Positions 53,502 through 63,817 of a stretch of DNA of 64,000 bases are shown here, in pieces. Each line of letters opens with the position of its first letter. Within the stretch, counting starts at the first letter, position 1. The DNA lies in the NCBI RefSeq assembly GCF_030323145.1, contig NZ_CP100470.1, positions 4,877,001 to 4,941,000 of the forward strand. The letters are read 5' to 3'. Position numbers and translations under genes: made by a program. This stretch comes from Mesorhizobium sp. C432A (GTDB lineage Bacteria > Pseudomonadota > Alphaproteobacteria > Rhizobiales > Rhizobiaceae). Under the pieces are notes generated by a model. The model was not told the DNA's origin. It did not search any database and saw only the letters and a program-made list of their open reading frames with translations.

Positions 53502-54856
53502 CAATTCCCCGCCTGTTGCTGCGGCAAGAGATAGCCGGTCGTCGTACGATCGAGCAGCAGATAGCGTGCGGCGACCGCCTTGATCTCATCGGCGGTGACC
53601 TTGCGAATGCGGTCCGGCCATTCCTCGATATCCCTGACGTTGCCGCCGGTGGCGAGCTCGGCGCCGTAGAGATTGGCCATCTCGTCCTGCTTGTCGCGGG
53701 CGAAGATCATGGCCCTGATATAGCGGGCCTTGGCCTTCTCCAGCTCATCGGCGGTGACGCCGTCCTTGACGATGCAGGCGATCTCGGCGTCGACGGCCGC
53801 CTCGACGTCGCTCAGCTTGGCGTCGCCGCGCGGCGCGCCATAGACGGTGAAATTGGTGGCGTCGAGCATCGTACCCTGGAAGAAGGCGCCGGTCGCCGAT
53901 GCGATGCCTTGCTTGACCACGAGTTGCTGGTAGAGCCTGCTGCGGCTGCCGCCGCCAAGGATCTCTCCCAGCAGGTCGAGCGCCTCGGCCTCGCCGGGTT
54001 TTGCCGTGTGGTAGGACGGAACCACCCATTGCGTCGAAAAGCTCGGCACCGAAACGCGCCCATCGGTGAGCGTCACCGTGCGCTTGGTGTTCTGCTCCGG
54101 CTCGACCGGGCGGATGCGCGGGGGCAGGTCGGGACCGCGCGCGACCTTGCCATATGTTTTTTCGGCCAGCGCCTTCACGACCTCCGGCTCGACATCGCCG
54201 GCCACGATCAGCACCGCATTATTGGGGCGGTAGTATTTGTCATAGAAGGCAACCGCATCGGTGCGGTTCAACTGCTCCATCTCCTGCATCCAGCCGATCA
54301 CCGGAATGCGGTAGGGCTGGTTCTGCCAGAGCGTCGCGTCGACCTCTTCGTCGAGCACCGCCTGCGGATTGCTGTCGATGCGCGCGCGGCGCTCTTCCAG
54401 GATCACGTCGCGCTCGGTCTTGATGACCTCGTCGGTCAAGATGAGGTTGCGCATGCGATCGGCCTCGAAGCTCATCATCTCACCAAGTGCCGAGGGCGCC
54501 ACCGTCTCGTGGAAGGCAGTGTAGTCATATGAGGTGAAGGCGTTGTTGGAGCCGCCGATGGCCGATATGGCGCGGTCGAACTCGCCCGCGGCGTGGTTGG
54601 TCGTGGCCTTGAACATCAGGTGTTCGAAGAAGTGCGCTATGCCGGACTTGCCTGGCGGCTCGTCGGCGCTGCCGATCTTGTACCACACCATATGGGTGAC
54701 GATGGGGGCGCGATGATCGGGAATGACCACCACCTCCATGCCATTGTCGAGCAGGAAGTTGGCCACCTTGCCATCATCCGCGGCCAGGGCCGGGCCGGCC
54801 ATGGTCAGCGCGGTGGCGAGCAAGGCTCTCCGCAGCCATTCAGTATGAGATGTCAT
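53501..54856 (-). CDS. M16-family zinc peptidase, active subunit
   Basis: A 451-residue exported peptidase with a signal peptide at 1-26. The inverted zinc motif H75-F-F-E78-H79 is intact, and the distal Glu is supplied in the EERRARID region at about residues 150-158. The family cleaves peptides in a closed chamber formed with a second, inactive half; the downstream gene supplies it. The stop overlaps the next ATG (TGATG). It heads the M16-M16-patatin operon. Confidence 0.92.
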   Translation of the reverse strand: MTSHTEWLRRALLATALTMAGPALAADDGKVANFLLDNGMEVVVIPDHRAPIVTHMVWYKIGSADEPPGKSGIAHFFEHLMFKATTNHAAGEFDRAISAIGGSNNAFTSYDYTAFHETVAPSALGEMMSFEADRMRNLILTDEVIKTERDVILEERRARIDSNPQAVLDEEVDATLWQNQPYRIPVIGWMQEMEQLNRTDAVAFYDKYYRPNNAVLIVAGDVEPEVVKALAEKTYGKVARGPDLPPRIRPVEPEQNTKRTVTLTDGRVSVPSFSTQWVVPSYHTAKPGEAEALDLLGEILGGGSRSRLYQQLVVKQGIASATGAFFQGTMLDATNFTVYGAPRGDAKLSDVEAAVDAEIACIVKDGVTADELEKAKARYIRAMIFARDKQDEMANLYGAELATGGNVRDIEEWPDRIRKVTADEIKAVAARYLLLDRTTTGYLLPQQQAGN

Positions 54857-54952
54857 TGATGGCTCCGGTTGTTATCGCGCGACGATAGGCAAGGTCAGCC
54901 GCGGAGGCAAAGTGAATTGTGCGTCATTTTGAAGGCGCCGATCGCCACACCC

Positions 54953-55507
54953 TTACGCAAGCTCGATGAACCGGACCACCGTCTCGCCGTAGTTTCGTTC
55001 ATCAACCACCGAGAATTCCGGCCCAATCTCGAAGGGCGCCGAGGCGGCTTCCTCGATCACGCAGAGCGCGCCGGGCAGCAACCAGCCGCCATCCCTGGCC
55101 GAGCGCAGGGCGCGCTCGCCAAGGCCCTTGCCATAGGGCGGATCGGCGAAGACCAGGCCGAATGCCGCAAGCGTACCGGCCTCACCCAGGGCGGTCGCGT
55201 CGCGGCGGAAGATCTTGGTGCGGCCGGTAAGGCCAAAAGCCTCGACATTGGTGCGGATCAGGCCGCGCCCTTCGGCCGATTCTTCGATAAAGACGCCATA
55301 GGAAGCGCCGCGCGACAGCGCTTCGAGGCCGAGAGCGCCGGTGCCGGCGAAAAGGTCGAGCACACGCGCGCCGTCGAGCTTGTCGGCAAAGCGGTGCGCC
55401 AGCACGTTGAAGACGGCCTCGCGGGCGCGGTCGGTCGTCGGGCGGATGGCATGGTCGCGCGGCGTCGCCAGCGGACGCCCGCGAAATTGGCCGCCGACGA
55501 TTCTCAT
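54953..55507 (-). CDS. rsmD: 16S rRNA (guanine(966)-N2)-methyltransferase
   Basis: A 184-residue SAM-dependent methyltransferase. The SAM-binding segment is VLDLFAGTGALGLEALSRGA and the catalytic DPPY motif is in VFADPPYGKG. It methylates G966 of 16S rRNA. It follows the pseudouridine synthase gene by 47 bases on the same strand, a common pair in alphaproteobacteria. Confidence 0.95.
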   Translation of the reverse strand: MRIVGGQFRGRPLATPRDHAIRPTTDRAREAVFNVLAHRFADKLDGARVLDLFAGTGALGLEALSRGASYGVFIEESAEGRGLIRTNVEAFGLTGRTKIFRRDATALGEAGTLAAFGLVFADPPYGKGLGERALRSARDGGWLLPGALCVIEEAASAPFEIGPEFSVVDERNYGETVVRFIELA

Positions 55508-55554
55508 TTATGCCCGGGTCTCATTTAAGGCCAGATCTCATTTAAGTCCCGGCA

Positions 55555-57738
55555 TCATCTGGTCCTCGGGCCCTTGGGACCGTTGCGTGGCCGCTCGCCG
55601 CCCCGACCGCCATCCGGACGCTCGCCACCCGGCTTGCCGAACGGCTTGGCTCCGCCCGGCTTGCCATAGGCCGGCTTGCCATAGGACGGCTTGAACGACG
55701 CCTTGCGCGCCTTGGCCTCGGCCGCCTTGGCGGCATCGGCTTCCGCCCTGCCCTTGCCGATCGGACGCGCGCCCGGCGCCATCCAGACATTAGCCTTGCG
55801 CTGGCCCGGCGGATCGATCGGCCGCTGCTCGCGCTCGGGCTTCTTGCCGCCGCGCGGTTTGTCACCAAAGGCGCCGCGCGGCTTGTCGCCGAAGCCTCCA
55901 CGGGGCTTGTCGCCAAAATCGCCGCGCGGCTTTTCGCGAAACTCGCTGCGCGGCTTGTCCGAAAACTCGCTGCGCTCGGGTCTCGGGCCGCGTTCGCCAA
56001 AGCTCTTTTCCGGCCTCGCGCCCCTTTCGGGACTGGTCGACAGCTTGCCGAGCGCTTCGTCGCGGCTGCCTTCGCGGCGCTTGCGGTTCTTGATAAGACC
56101 GCCCTCGCCGATCGGCCGATGGTCACCCTCGCGGGTGACTTTCGGCCGTTCCGGCTCCGCGTCACGCTCTCGCCGCACCGGCTGGTTGGAAAACGGCTTG
56201 ATGATCTCGGCGTCGAAATTGGCGCCGGATTCCTCGACCAGTCGCTCGCCGAGCTGGTCGCGCAAGACGCGGCCCTTGATCTCCAGCACATGGCCTTCGG
56301 CGAGATCGTCGAGCTGGAACGGTCCGTAGGAGATACGGATCAGCCGCGTCACGTCGAGGCCGAGCGATCCAAGGATGTTCTTCACTTCGCGGTTCTTGCC
56401 TTCGCGCAGGCCGATCGTCAGCCAGGCGTTGGTGCCTTGTTCACGATCGAGCGTCGCCTCGATGGCGCCGTAGAAGACGCCGTCGACGGCAATGCCTTCA
56501 CGCAGGCCTGCGAGCATGCTTTCCTCGACCTTGCCATGAACGCGCACGCGGTAACGGCGCAGCCAGCCAGTGGCAGGCAGTTCGAGCACGCGCGACAGAC
56601 CGCCATCATTGGTGAGCAGCAGCAGGCCTTCGGTGTTGATGTCGAGGCGGCCGATGGTCATCAGCCGTGGCAATTCGGCCGGCAGCACGTCGAACACGGT
56701 CTTGCGGCCCTCGGGGTCGCGGTTGGTGGTAACGACGCCGGCCGGCTTGTGAAACAGGAACAGGCGGGTGCGCTCGATCGGCGGGATCTCCATGCCGTCG
56801 AGATGGATGATGTCGCCCGGCATGACGTTGAAGGCCGGCGAGGTCAAAGCCCGGTTGTTGACCTTGACACGGCCCGCCGCGATCAGGTCTTCGGCGTCGC
56901 GGCGCGACGCCAGGCCGGCGCGGGCCAGCCGCTTGGCGATACGCTCGCCGGCTTCTTCAGCCTCGGCCGGACGCGGGCGCGGCTTGAAGGGGCCGCCAGA
57001 TGCTTGCGGCCGGTCACCACCGAAATCGCGCTTGGGGCGATCGCTGAAGTCACGCTTGGGACGATCTCCGGCGTCGCGCTGCGGGCGATCGCCAAAATCG
57101 CGCTTTGGCCGGTCAAAACGCTTTTCGCCCTCGGCGGAAGCAGGCCGATCGCCACGCGGTGCGTAGGGCTTGCGCGGCCCTTCACGCTTTTCGAAAGGCT
57201 TGCCTTCGGGACGCGGCCCCTTGCTGAACGGCCGATCGCCGCCCTTGAAATCGCGCTTTGGCCGCTCGCCATCGGCCGCAACCGGCCGATCGCGGCGCGG
57301 TGCATAAGGCTTGCGCGGCCCCTCGCGCTTTTCATACGGCTTGCGTTCACCCTCGGCCGCCATAGGGCGATCCCCACGCGGCGCATAGGGTTTGCGCGGC
57401 CCTTCGCGCTTTTCATACGGCTTGCGCTCGCCTTCGGCTGCCATCGGCCGGTCACCGCGTGGTGCATATGGCTTGCGCGGTCCCTCGCGCTTTTCGAAGG
57501 GCTTGCCTTCGGAACGCGGACCTTTGCTGAATGGCCGGTCGCCACTTTTGAAATCGCGCTTGGGCCGCTCGCCCTCAGCCGCTGCGGGCCGGGCGCCTCG
57601 CGGTGAATAGGGTTTCTTGGCCCCGAAGGAGGGTTTGCCGCTTTTGCCGGCGGCGCCATCGCGGCGCGGCCCCGCGGCTCCAGGGCCGCTTTTGCCCGGG
57701 CCTTTGTGGCGCGGAGATTTCTTGTCGTTGTCGTCCAT
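55555..57738 (-). CDS. rRNA pseudouridine synthase (RluB/RsuA family) with long repetitive tails
   Basis: A 727-residue protein, far longer than the roughly 250-300 of the enzyme core. Residues 1-260 are a basic, disordered tail holding four copies of a 27-residue unit (KPxEKREGPRKPYAPR-type, residues about 79-205) and KRDFGDRP repeats. The S4 domain is at about 265-310 and the synthase core at 325-510, with the catalytic aspartate D366 in GRLDINTEGLLLLTND. Residues 530-727 form a second disordered tail with GDKPRG repeats. It isomerises a uridine in rRNA. The ATG at 57738 fits the tail; it is divergent from tadA. Confidence 0.9.
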   Translation of the reverse strand: MDDNDKKSPRHKGPGKSGPGAAGPRRDGAAGKSGKPSFGAKKPYSPRGARPAAAEGERPKRDFKSGDRPFSKGPRSEGKPFEKREGPRKPYAPRGDRPMAAEGERKPYEKREGPRKPYAPRGDRPMAAEGERKPYEKREGPRKPYAPRRDRPVAADGERPKRDFKGGDRPFSKGPRPEGKPFEKREGPRKPYAPRGDRPASAEGEKRFDRPKRDFGDRPQRDAGDRPKRDFSDRPKRDFGGDRPQASGGPFKPRPRPAEAEEAGERIAKRLARAGLASRRDAEDLIAAGRVKVNNRALTSPAFNVMPGDIIHLDGMEIPPIERTRLFLFHKPAGVVTTNRDPEGRKTVFDVLPAELPRLMTIGRLDINTEGLLLLTNDGGLSRVLELPATGWLRRYRVRVHGKVEESMLAGLREGIAVDGVFYGAIEATLDREQGTNAWLTIGLREGKNREVKNILGSLGLDVTRLIRISYGPFQLDDLAEGHVLEIKGRVLRDQLGERLVEESGANFDAEIIKPFSNQPVRRERDAEPERPKVTREGDHRPIGEGGLIKNRKRREGSRDEALGKLSTSPERGARPEKSFGERGPRPERSEFSDKPRSEFREKPRGDFGDKPRGGFGDKPRGAFGDKPRGGKKPEREQRPIDPPGQRKANVWMAPGARPIGKGRAEADAAKAAEAKARKASFKPSYGKPAYGKPGGAKPFGKPGGERPDGGRGGERPRNGPKGPRTR
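57124..57504 (-). repeat. 81-base in-frame tandem repeats in the pseudouridine synthase gene
   Basis: Four copies of a 27-codon unit, the first three in tandem and the fourth after a 21-codon spacer. Differences are mostly in variable positions (F/Y, M/V, G/R), so the array has expanded recently. Copy number is likely to vary between strains. Confidence 0.75.
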
Positions 57739-57918
57739 GTGGCCTTTGCCTTGTTGCGCTGCTACAGCGTGGCGCATCCTTTCGGACGCGCAAAGGACGC
57801 TATAGCACTTTGATTTGGCGCATGATCATTTCCGAAAATCTGTTCCGATATTCGGGTTGACGCGCTCCATAACAGGATCACCGCCAAGTGGCGAGGAGAT
57901 AATCGGAATGGAAACCGC

Positions 57919-58371
57919 GTGAAGCGGCCGGATTTCATGGCGCTGGCGCTGAAAGAGGCGCAAGCCGCCGCCTTGCGCGGAGAAGTTCCGGTTGGCGCCG
58001 TCATCGCCAGCGGCGACACGGTGGTGGCATCCGCCGGCAACCGCACCCGCGAACTTGCCGATCCGACGGCGCATGCCGAAATGCTGGCCATCCGCGCGGC
58101 CTGCCAAACGCTCTCCAGCGAGCGGCTGACCGGCCACGACCTCTATGTGACGCTGGAACCCTGCGCCATGTGCGCAGGCGCCATTTCCTTCGCCAGGCTG
58201 CGCCGGCTCTATTTCGGCGCGGCCGACGAGAAGGGCGGCGCGGTGGTCAACGGCGTGCGCTTCTTCGCTTCGCCGACCTGCCACCATACGCCCGACATCT
58301 ATCCGGGCATGGCCGAGGCCGACGCGGCGCTGCTGCTCAGGGAATTCTTTCGGGAAAGACGCGAAACGTAG
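57919..58371 (+). CDS. tadA: tRNA-specific adenosine deaminase
   Basis: A 150-residue zinc deaminase that converts A34 to inosine in tRNA-Arg. The zinc and catalytic residues are H52-A-E54 (TAHAEMLAI) and C82-A-M-C85 (EPCAMCAGAI). The start is a GTG (MKRPDFMALA); the ATG just upstream is out of frame and stops at once, and a later Met at codon 7 is an alternative. Divergent from the pseudouridine synthase gene. Confidence 0.95.
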   Translation: MKRPDFMALALKEAQAAALRGEVPVGAVIASGDTVVASAGNRTRELADPTAHAEMLAIRAACQTLSSERLTGHDLYVTLEPCAMCAGAISFARLRRLYFGAADEKGGAVVNGVRFFASPTCHHTPDIYPGMAEADAALLLREFFRERRET

Positions 58372-58399
58372 AGCCTTCAGCTACCGAAGGCGACGGTTC

Positions 58400-59083
58400 C
58401 TACCAGGAGGGCAGCCAGTCGAAGAGCCCGCCGCTCTTGCCCTTGGCGGCCGCTTCCTTCTTGAGGCGGCGTTCCTTCTTGTATTCATCCTCGCCGAGTT
58501 CGCCCTGCGGCGCCGTGTCGGAGGCAGCCCGATAGGCCAGAGGCGGCTCGCTCAGATATCTGCGAGTGTTGGGATCGCCCTGCTTTTGCTCTGCGGTGCG
58601 GCGCTGGATCTCGGCGGCGCGGCCCTTGTCTGAATCCTTCGGCGACCAGGCCGGCGGGTGGCTTGAGCCCGAATCCGCCAGCGCCTTCTTCACGGAAGCC
58701 GGATCGGTCTGCACGTCGTCGACGATCCCCGACTGATAGGACGGGTCGTCCTGGTGGGCAGTGGCGTCGGCACGCAGGCGGGCGCGGCGCTGCTCGGGCG
58801 ATTCGGGCCAATCGGTGCTCGCCGTCTCGATGCTTTCCTGTGGCGGCGGCAGCACTTCCTTCTGCCCCGGCGCCGGCTTTACCAGCTCCGGACGCGGCCT
58901 GTAGTCGATCTGTTCCTTGTGCTTGGGCGTGATCGCGAAGGCGCCGGAAAGGTCGCCCGCAAGCTGCTCGCCAGCCGTCTTGTCGGTGCCGTAGGTCGGC
59001 GAACCCATGCAGCCGGACAGAGCGAGGCCGGACACGACAAGCGGCGCCAGCAGCGCAACGCGCGCATAAGTTCTCTTGGTCAT
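58400..59083 (-). CDS. Lipoprotein of unknown function
   Basis: A 227-residue protein with a lipoprotein signal (LVVSGLALSGC, lipidated Cys at about 25). The rest is hydrophilic and partly low complexity, with EQRRARLRADATAHQDDP and a C-terminal Lys-rich stretch ending in GLFDWLPSW. I recognise no characterised family. Two hundred bases after ileS on the same strand, a position where lspA occurs in other bacteria, but it is not a peptidase. Probably attached to a membrane in the periplasm. Confidence 0.65.
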   Translation of the reverse strand: MTKRTYARVALLAPLVVSGLALSGCMGSPTYGTDKTAGEQLAGDLSGAFAITPKHKEQIDYRPRPELVKPAPGQKEVLPPPQESIETASTDWPESPEQRRARLRADATAHQDDPSYQSGIVDDVQTDPASVKKALADSGSSHPPAWSPKDSDKGRAAEIQRRTAEQKQGDPNTRRYLSEPPLAYRAASDTAPQGELGEDEYKKERRLKKEAAAKGKSGGLFDWLPSW

Positions 59084-59231
59084 GCCAAAAAGTCCCACTC
59101 TAGACAGCCTCTCGATCGCCACCGGCCGAAGGTCCGGTCCCCATCGTCCACGCTCTTGCGACGGAATTCCGGCGACAATTTGTCTTCCGGAGTTTCGTCT
59201 GTTTAGCTGAACCACTCGTTAAGGGCAACGC

Positions 59232-59254
59232 GCGGGCGGTTTTCACCCGCCCGC
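59232..59254 (-). terminator. Possible stem-loop after ileS
   Basis: GCGGGCGG and CCGCCCGC form a perfect 8-base stem with a 7-base loop 30 bases beyond the ileS stop. No clear U-run follows on the minus strand, so termination may need Rho or be partial. Confidence 0.35.
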
Positions 59255-59283
59255 CGTGGCATTTGTGCACCGGCTATGAGCGC

Positions 59284-62265
59284 TTACAAACGCCCCAGAG
59301 CCTTGAGTTCATGCAGCACGGCGGCATCGCGGGCAGACACGTCGGGGAATTCCACGTCCTGCCCGACATCGGCGGTATAGCGCCACGAACGCGCGCATTT
59401 GACCAAGCCGCGGTCCTCGGCCTTTTCGACCACCACCGCGACACCTTTGACATCGTCGAGCGCAAAGGCGCCTTCCGGCGCCTTGCCATGGGCGATGACG
59501 AGATCGCTGGTGATCGCCATCTCGGCCATGTCGACATCGGCGATCGCGGCTTCAAGCGTGGCATCGTCGAGGCTCACGACCGGCACGGCTTCCAGCGAGG
59601 CACCGATGACCTTCTGAGCGCGTGCGATCTCGAGCGCGCCGGTGACGACACGGCGGACCTGCCGCACCTTGCGCCATTTTTCCGCCAGTGCCTCGTTCTT
59701 CCACTCGGCCGGAATCTCGGGGAACTGGTCGAGATGCAGCGAGACAGCATCCGGATGACGGTCGAGCCAGGCTTCTTCCGTGGTGAAGGGCAGCATCGGC
59801 GCCAGCCATTTCACCAGGCAGTCGAAGAGGTGGCGCACCACTTGCACCGAGGCCTTGCGCTTCACGCTGCCGGGCCCCTCGCAATAGAGCGCGTCCTTCC
59901 TGATGTCGAAATAGAAGGCCGACAGCTCGACCACCATAAAGTCCAGCAAAGTGCGGGTGATGCGTTTGAACTCGAACGCGTCGTAGCCCGAGCGCACGAC
60001 CTCATCGAGCTCGGCCAGCCGATGCAGCATCAGCCGCTCCAGCTCCGGCATCTTTTCGAGCGGCACTTCCTCGCCATCGTCATGGGCGAGCGTGCCCAGC
60101 ATCCAGCGGATGGTGTTGCGGAGCTTGCGATAGGCATCGATGTTGGTCTGCAGCACGTTCTTGCCGAGACGCTGGTCTTCCCAATAGTCCGTCGTCACCA
60201 CCCATAGCCGCAGAATGTCGGCGCCGGACTGCTTGATGACGTCCTGCGGCACGACGGTGTTGCCGAGCGATTTCGACATCTTTCGCCCCTCTTCATCCAT
60301 GGTGAAGCCATGGGTGACGACGGTGTCGTAGGGCGCCCTGCCCCTGGTGCCGCAGCTTTCGAGCAGCGAGGAGTGGAACCAGCCGCGATGCTGGTCGGAG
60401 CCTTCGAGATAGACGTCGGCCGGCCATTTCAGGTCCGGACGGTCTTCCAGCGTGAAGACATGCGTCGAGCCCGAATCGAACCAGACGTCGAGGATGTCCA
60501 TCACCTGCTTCCATTTGGAGGCATCATGATTGCCGAGGAAACGCTCCTTGGCGCCGGCAGCGAACCAGGCGTCGGCGCCTTCCTGTTCGAAAGCATCCAT
60601 GATGCGCTGGTTGACGGCTTCGTCCTTCAGCACGTTGCCATCCTCATCGGCAAAGACGGCGATCGGCACGCCCCAGGCGCGCTGGCGCGACAAGACCCAA
60701 TCCGGGCGTTCCTCGATCATGGCGCGGATACGGTTCTGGCCGGCCGCCGGCACGAAGCGTGTGTCGTCGATCGCCTTCAGCGCACGGCTGCGCAACGTCG
60801 TGCCGTCGCCGAGGTCCTTGTCCATATAGACGAACCATTGCGGCGTGTTGCGGAAGATGATCGGCTTCTTCGACCGCCAGGAATGCGGGTAGGAATGCTT
60901 CAGCCGGCCGCGCGCGAACAGCGCGTTGCGCTTGATCAGTTCGTCGATGACCGCCTGATTGGCATTGCCCTTCTTGCCGTTGTCGTCGATGACGCGCGCG
61001 GCGCCACCTTCACGGTCCGGGCCGAAGCCTGGCGCGTCTCTGGTGAAGAAGCCGGCGTCGTCTACAGTGAAGGGGATGGCAGGGTCGATGCCACGTGCGC
61101 GCAAATCCGATGCCGCATCCATCCAGGCATCAAAGTCCTCGCGGCCATGGCCGGGCGCGGTGTGGACGAAGCCGGTGCCGGCGTCGTCGGTGACATGATC
61201 GCCGGCCAGCATCGGCACGGCGAATTCGTAGCCGCCGCCGAGACCTTTGAAGGGATGTGAAAGTGTAAGGCTTCCAAGCTCTTCGACCGAAACGCTGCGA
61301 AGCCGATTCAAGGTGACCTTGGCCTTGGCCGAGGAGTCTTCGGCAAGCGCATCTGCAAAGATCAGCTTTTCACCGGGCTGTGGACCGAACGAATTTTCGG
61401 CTGCTGTAACTTCATAAAGGCCGTAGCCGATCCGTGACGAATAGTTGACGGCACGGTTGCCGGGGATCGTCCACGGGGTTGTCGTCCAGATGACGACGTG
61501 GGCGTTGTCCAAAAGTGCAACGCTTTCCGGAACGCGCATGGACGGTGCAGCGTCTGATGCAAAGTGCTCAACGCTCCAAAATCCTGACACAACTGGAAAC
61601 TTCACCCAGATCGTATCCGACTCATAATCCTGGTACTCGATCTCGGCCTCGGCCAACGCGGTGCGCTCGACCACACTCCACATCACGGGCTTGGAGCCAC
61701 GATAGAGCTGGCCGGACATGGCGAACTTCAACAACTCCCCGGCGATGCGTGACTCCGAATGGAAAGCCATCGTCGTATAGGGGTTCTTGAAGTCGCCGAT
61801 TACGCCCAGTCGCTGAAACTCCGCGCCCTGCACGGAGATCCAGTTCGCGGCGAACTCGCGGCATTCGTTGCGGAATTCGTTGACCGGCACCTCGTCCTTG
61901 TTCTTGCCCTTGGCGCGGTACTGTTCCTCGATCTTCCATTCGATCGGCAGGCCGTGGCAATCCCAGCCCGGCACATAATTGGCGTCATAGCCGCGCATCT
62001 GGAACGAGCGGGTGATGACGTCCTTGAGGATCTTGTTCAGCGCATGGCCGATATGGATGTTGCCGTTGGCGTAGGGCGGGCCGTCATGCAGCACGTATTT
62101 TTCGCGGCCGGCCGCCTCCTCGCGCAGCTTGCGATAGAGGTCCATGTCCTGCCAGCGCTTGACCAGCAGCGGTTCCTTTTCCGGCAAGCCGGCGCGCATC
62201 GGGAAATCCGTCTGCGGCAGGTAAAGCGTCTTGGAATAGTCGATCGTTTCAACAGTGTCGGTCAT
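59284..62265 (-). CDS. ileS: Isoleucyl-tRNA synthetase
   Basis: A 993-residue class I synthetase. The HIGH motif is at 71-74 (NIHIGHALN) and KMSKS at 662-666 (RKMSKSLGN), with the editing domain between. The C-terminal zinc-finger region is degenerate: where many bacterial enzymes have four cysteines, only one is left ([13 protein letters not shown], then no further cysteine), so no zinc ribbon should form. It charges tRNA-Ile. The start at 62265 ([12 protein letters not shown]) gives the usual N-terminus. Confidence 0.96.
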   Translation of the reverse strand: MTDTVETIDYSKTLYLPQTDFPMRAGLPEKEPLLVKRWQDMDLYRKLREEAAGREKYVLHDGPPYANGNIHIGHALNKILKDVITRSFQMRGYDANYVPGWDCHGLPIEWKIEEQYRAKGKNKDEVPVNEFRNECREFAANWISVQGAEFQRLGVIGDFKNPYTTMAFHSESRIAGELLKFAMSGQLYRGSKPVMWSVVERTALAEAEIEYQDYESDTIWVKFPVVSGFWSVEHFASDAAPSMRVPESVALLDNAHVVIWTTTPWTIPGNRAVNYSSRIGYGLYEVTAAENSFGPQPGEKLIFADALAEDSSAKAKVTLNRLRSVSVEELGSLTLSHPFKGLGGGYEFAVPMLAGDHVTDDAGTGFVHTAPGHGREDFDAWMDAASDLRARGIDPAIPFTVDDAGFFTRDAPGFGPDREGGAARVIDDNGKKGNANQAVIDELIKRNALFARGRLKHSYPHSWRSKKPIIFRNTPQWFVYMDKDLGDGTTLRSRALKAIDDTRFVPAAGQNRIRAMIEERPDWVLSRQRAWGVPIAVFADEDGNVLKDEAVNQRIMDAFEQEGADAWFAAGAKERFLGNHDASKWKQVMDILDVWFDSGSTHVFTLEDRPDLKWPADVYLEGSDQHRGWFHSSLLESCGTRGRAPYDTVVTHGFTMDEEGRKMSKSLGNTVVPQDVIKQSGADILRLWVVTTDYWEDQRLGKNVLQTNIDAYRKLRNTIRWMLGTLAHDDGEEVPLEKMPELERLMLHRLAELDEVVRSGYDAFEFKRITRTLLDFMVVELSAFYFDIRKDALYCEGPGSVKRKASVQVVRHLFDCLVKWLAPMLPFTTEEAWLDRHPDAVSLHLDQFPEIPAEWKNEALAEKWRKVRQVRRVVTGALEIARAQKVIGASLEAVPVVSLDDATLEAAIADVDMAEMAITSDLVIAHGKAPEGAFALDDVKGVAVVVEKAEDRGLVKCARSWRYTADVGQDVEFPDVSARDAAVLHELKALGRL

Positions 62266-62497
62266 TGGTCTGCCATATGCATTGCCCGGCGGGCGTAAAA
62301 GCTCGGGCGTGAACTATCATGATTGGAAAAGCGCGAGGGGGCGCGCAAAACTCCCGGCGGCTCCGGCGGCGCTCAGGCCGCCCGGAACACCGGGCCTGTA
62401 ATTCGTATCGTCAGCGCGCGAAGGCGTGAAAAGCTCGTCATTGCCGGGCTTTTAGCCGAGAAAGCCGCAGGAATAAAGCGTCTCTTGTTCGATTCAC

Positions 62498-63303
62498 TTA
62501 CATCGCGAAGTCGAAGCGATAGGTGGTCGAGACGCCGACCGTGAACTGGTTACGGTCGCCGCGCTCCTTGACCAGGCTGGAATCGGCGGCCGGGCCCATC
62601 AGGCGCGCATATTCGCCGAACAGGCTGGCGGTCATCGGATCGGTCACCTTCCAGGTGATGGCGCCACCAAGGCCGGTCGATTTCAGGCCGCCGCCAGGAT
62701 GGTATTCGCTCAGGTCCGAGGCCGCAGCCTCCTTGGCGTTGACACCATAATAAGAGTCGAAATAGCCCGACGAGGCAAAGGACACGCGTGGTCCGCCCGA
62801 AATTCTGACAGTCGGCGTCACGTCGTAGAAAGCATCGGCGGCGATGTCGGCGACAAAGCCATCATGGGCACGAATGCCATGGCGCAGTCGGCGCGGGCGC
62901 GCAGCCAGTCCGTCGGATAGATTTCGAAGAAGCCGCCGACCTCACCGCCCCAGCGCACCGGGTCGAGGCCCTTGAGCTCATCCTTGCTGTCGCGGGAAAA
63001 CAGGAATTTTCCGGTCAGGCCGGCGCGGACGCCGCCATCGTCGACCAGCGCCAGCGAGATGTTGTCGTTGCGCGAGGTAAAGCGCGCGGCCGGGCCGGCC
63101 TTGCCCAGCGAGATGATCGGCGATGCGCTGAGCAGATAGCTGTTGGAGCCCTCGAATTTCGGCGCGACCATGCCGGTGGCGCCAAGCGTCAGGTACCAGT
63201 CGCCGGACATCCAGCCGAAGGCACCCTCGCCCGCATTGGCGGTGGACACAGTGAGCAGCGCCGAGGCGAGAAACAGCGGAATCGTCCAGACAATACGCAT
63301 CAT
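62498..63303 (-). pseudogene. MipA/OmpV-family outer membrane protein, frameshifted
   Basis: Two overlapping frames together make one MipA/OmpV-type barrel. The first begins at 63303 with a signal peptide (MMRIVWTIPLFLASALLTVS) and reaches FFEIYPTDWLRARADCAM, then runs into an unrelated tail and a stop at 62818. The other frame carries RHGIRAHDGFVADIAADAFY, then DVTPTVRISGGPRVSF and ends YRFDFAM at 62498, the usual C-terminal strand ending in a hydrophobic residue. The join falls near 62885, where one base appears to be missing against an expected RAEVRHG codon series. Either the gene is broken or the sequence has an error there. Confidence 0.8.
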
Positions 63304-63463
63304 CACCCCATACGCGAAACAAACGGAGAGAACACCCGGCAGCCAAAGCCATGGCGCCGGTTCGGTAAAATTTGACTTAAAATCTACAGCAGTGGCGGCA
63401 ACTGCGACCCTGTTTTTTGCGCTGTGGCCCATTTGAACAGGGCGCCGCCGGGCCTGTGGCGAG

Positions 63464-63492
63464 TTGACAGAAATAGCGAGGTTGCCTAAATT
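63464..63492 (+). promoter_or_regulatory. Sigma-70-like promoter of the ArsR gene
   Basis: TTGACA at 63464-63469, a 17-base spacer and TAAATT at 63487-63492. Transcription would begin near 63499, inside the palindrome directly before the start codon. Confidence 0.65.
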
Positions 63493-63495
63493 CGC

Positions 63496-63511
63496 GTTAG
63501 TGCAGACTAAC
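63496..63511. promoter_or_regulatory. ArsR-type operator
   Basis: GTTAGTGCAGACTAAC is a perfect 6+6 inverted repeat with a 4-base spacer, between the -10 box and the ATG at 63512. This placement fits autorepression by the ArsR-family protein it precedes. Confidence 0.65.
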
Positions 63512-63817
63512 ATGAACAGATGGACAGCGCTTGGCGACCCGACCAGGCGGACGATCTTCGAACTGCTGGTCGAACAACCCTGTTCGGTCGGGGAATTGGC
63601 TCGTGCGCTTCCTGTCACCCGGCCGGCGGTCTCGCAGCACCTGAAGGTGCTCAAGGACGCCGGCCTCGTGGCCAACACACGGCTAGGCAAGCAACGCATC
63701 TACCGGGTCGAACCGGAAGGCTTGGCCAGCCTGCGCGCCGAACTCGACCGGTTCTGGAGCAAGACCTTGGCGGCCTACAAAGTGGTCGTCGAACAGCCCT
63801 TGAAGGAGCAGGAATGA
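63512..63817 (+). CDS. ArsR-family transcriptional regulator
   Basis: A 101-residue winged-helix protein. It has LGDPTRRTIFELLVEQPCSV, the recognition helix in RPAVSQHLKVLKDAGLVANT and the wing with KQRIYRVEPEGL. It lacks the metal-binding CxC motif of arsenic or cadmium sensors and is of the type paired with SRPBCC proteins. The start at 63512 is next to the operator; upstream codons of the frame lie in the promoter. Its stop overlaps the next start by ATGA. Probably represses its own operon. Confidence 0.9.
   Translation: MNRWTALGDPTRRTIFELLVEQPCSVGELARALPVTRPAVSQHLKVLKDAGLVANTRLGKQRIYRVEPEGLASLRAELDRFWSKTLAAYKVVVEQPLKEQE

Noticed and set aside
57124..57504. Tandem repeats considered as a CRISPR array
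   Set aside because: Repeats are 81 bases, in frame with the coding region and without unique spacers; no cas genes.
62818..63699. 293-codon minus-strand frame read as one gene
   Set aside because: Its first half lies upstream of the MipA-family signal peptide over the ArsR promoter, and its last 20 codons are the wrong frame after the deletion.
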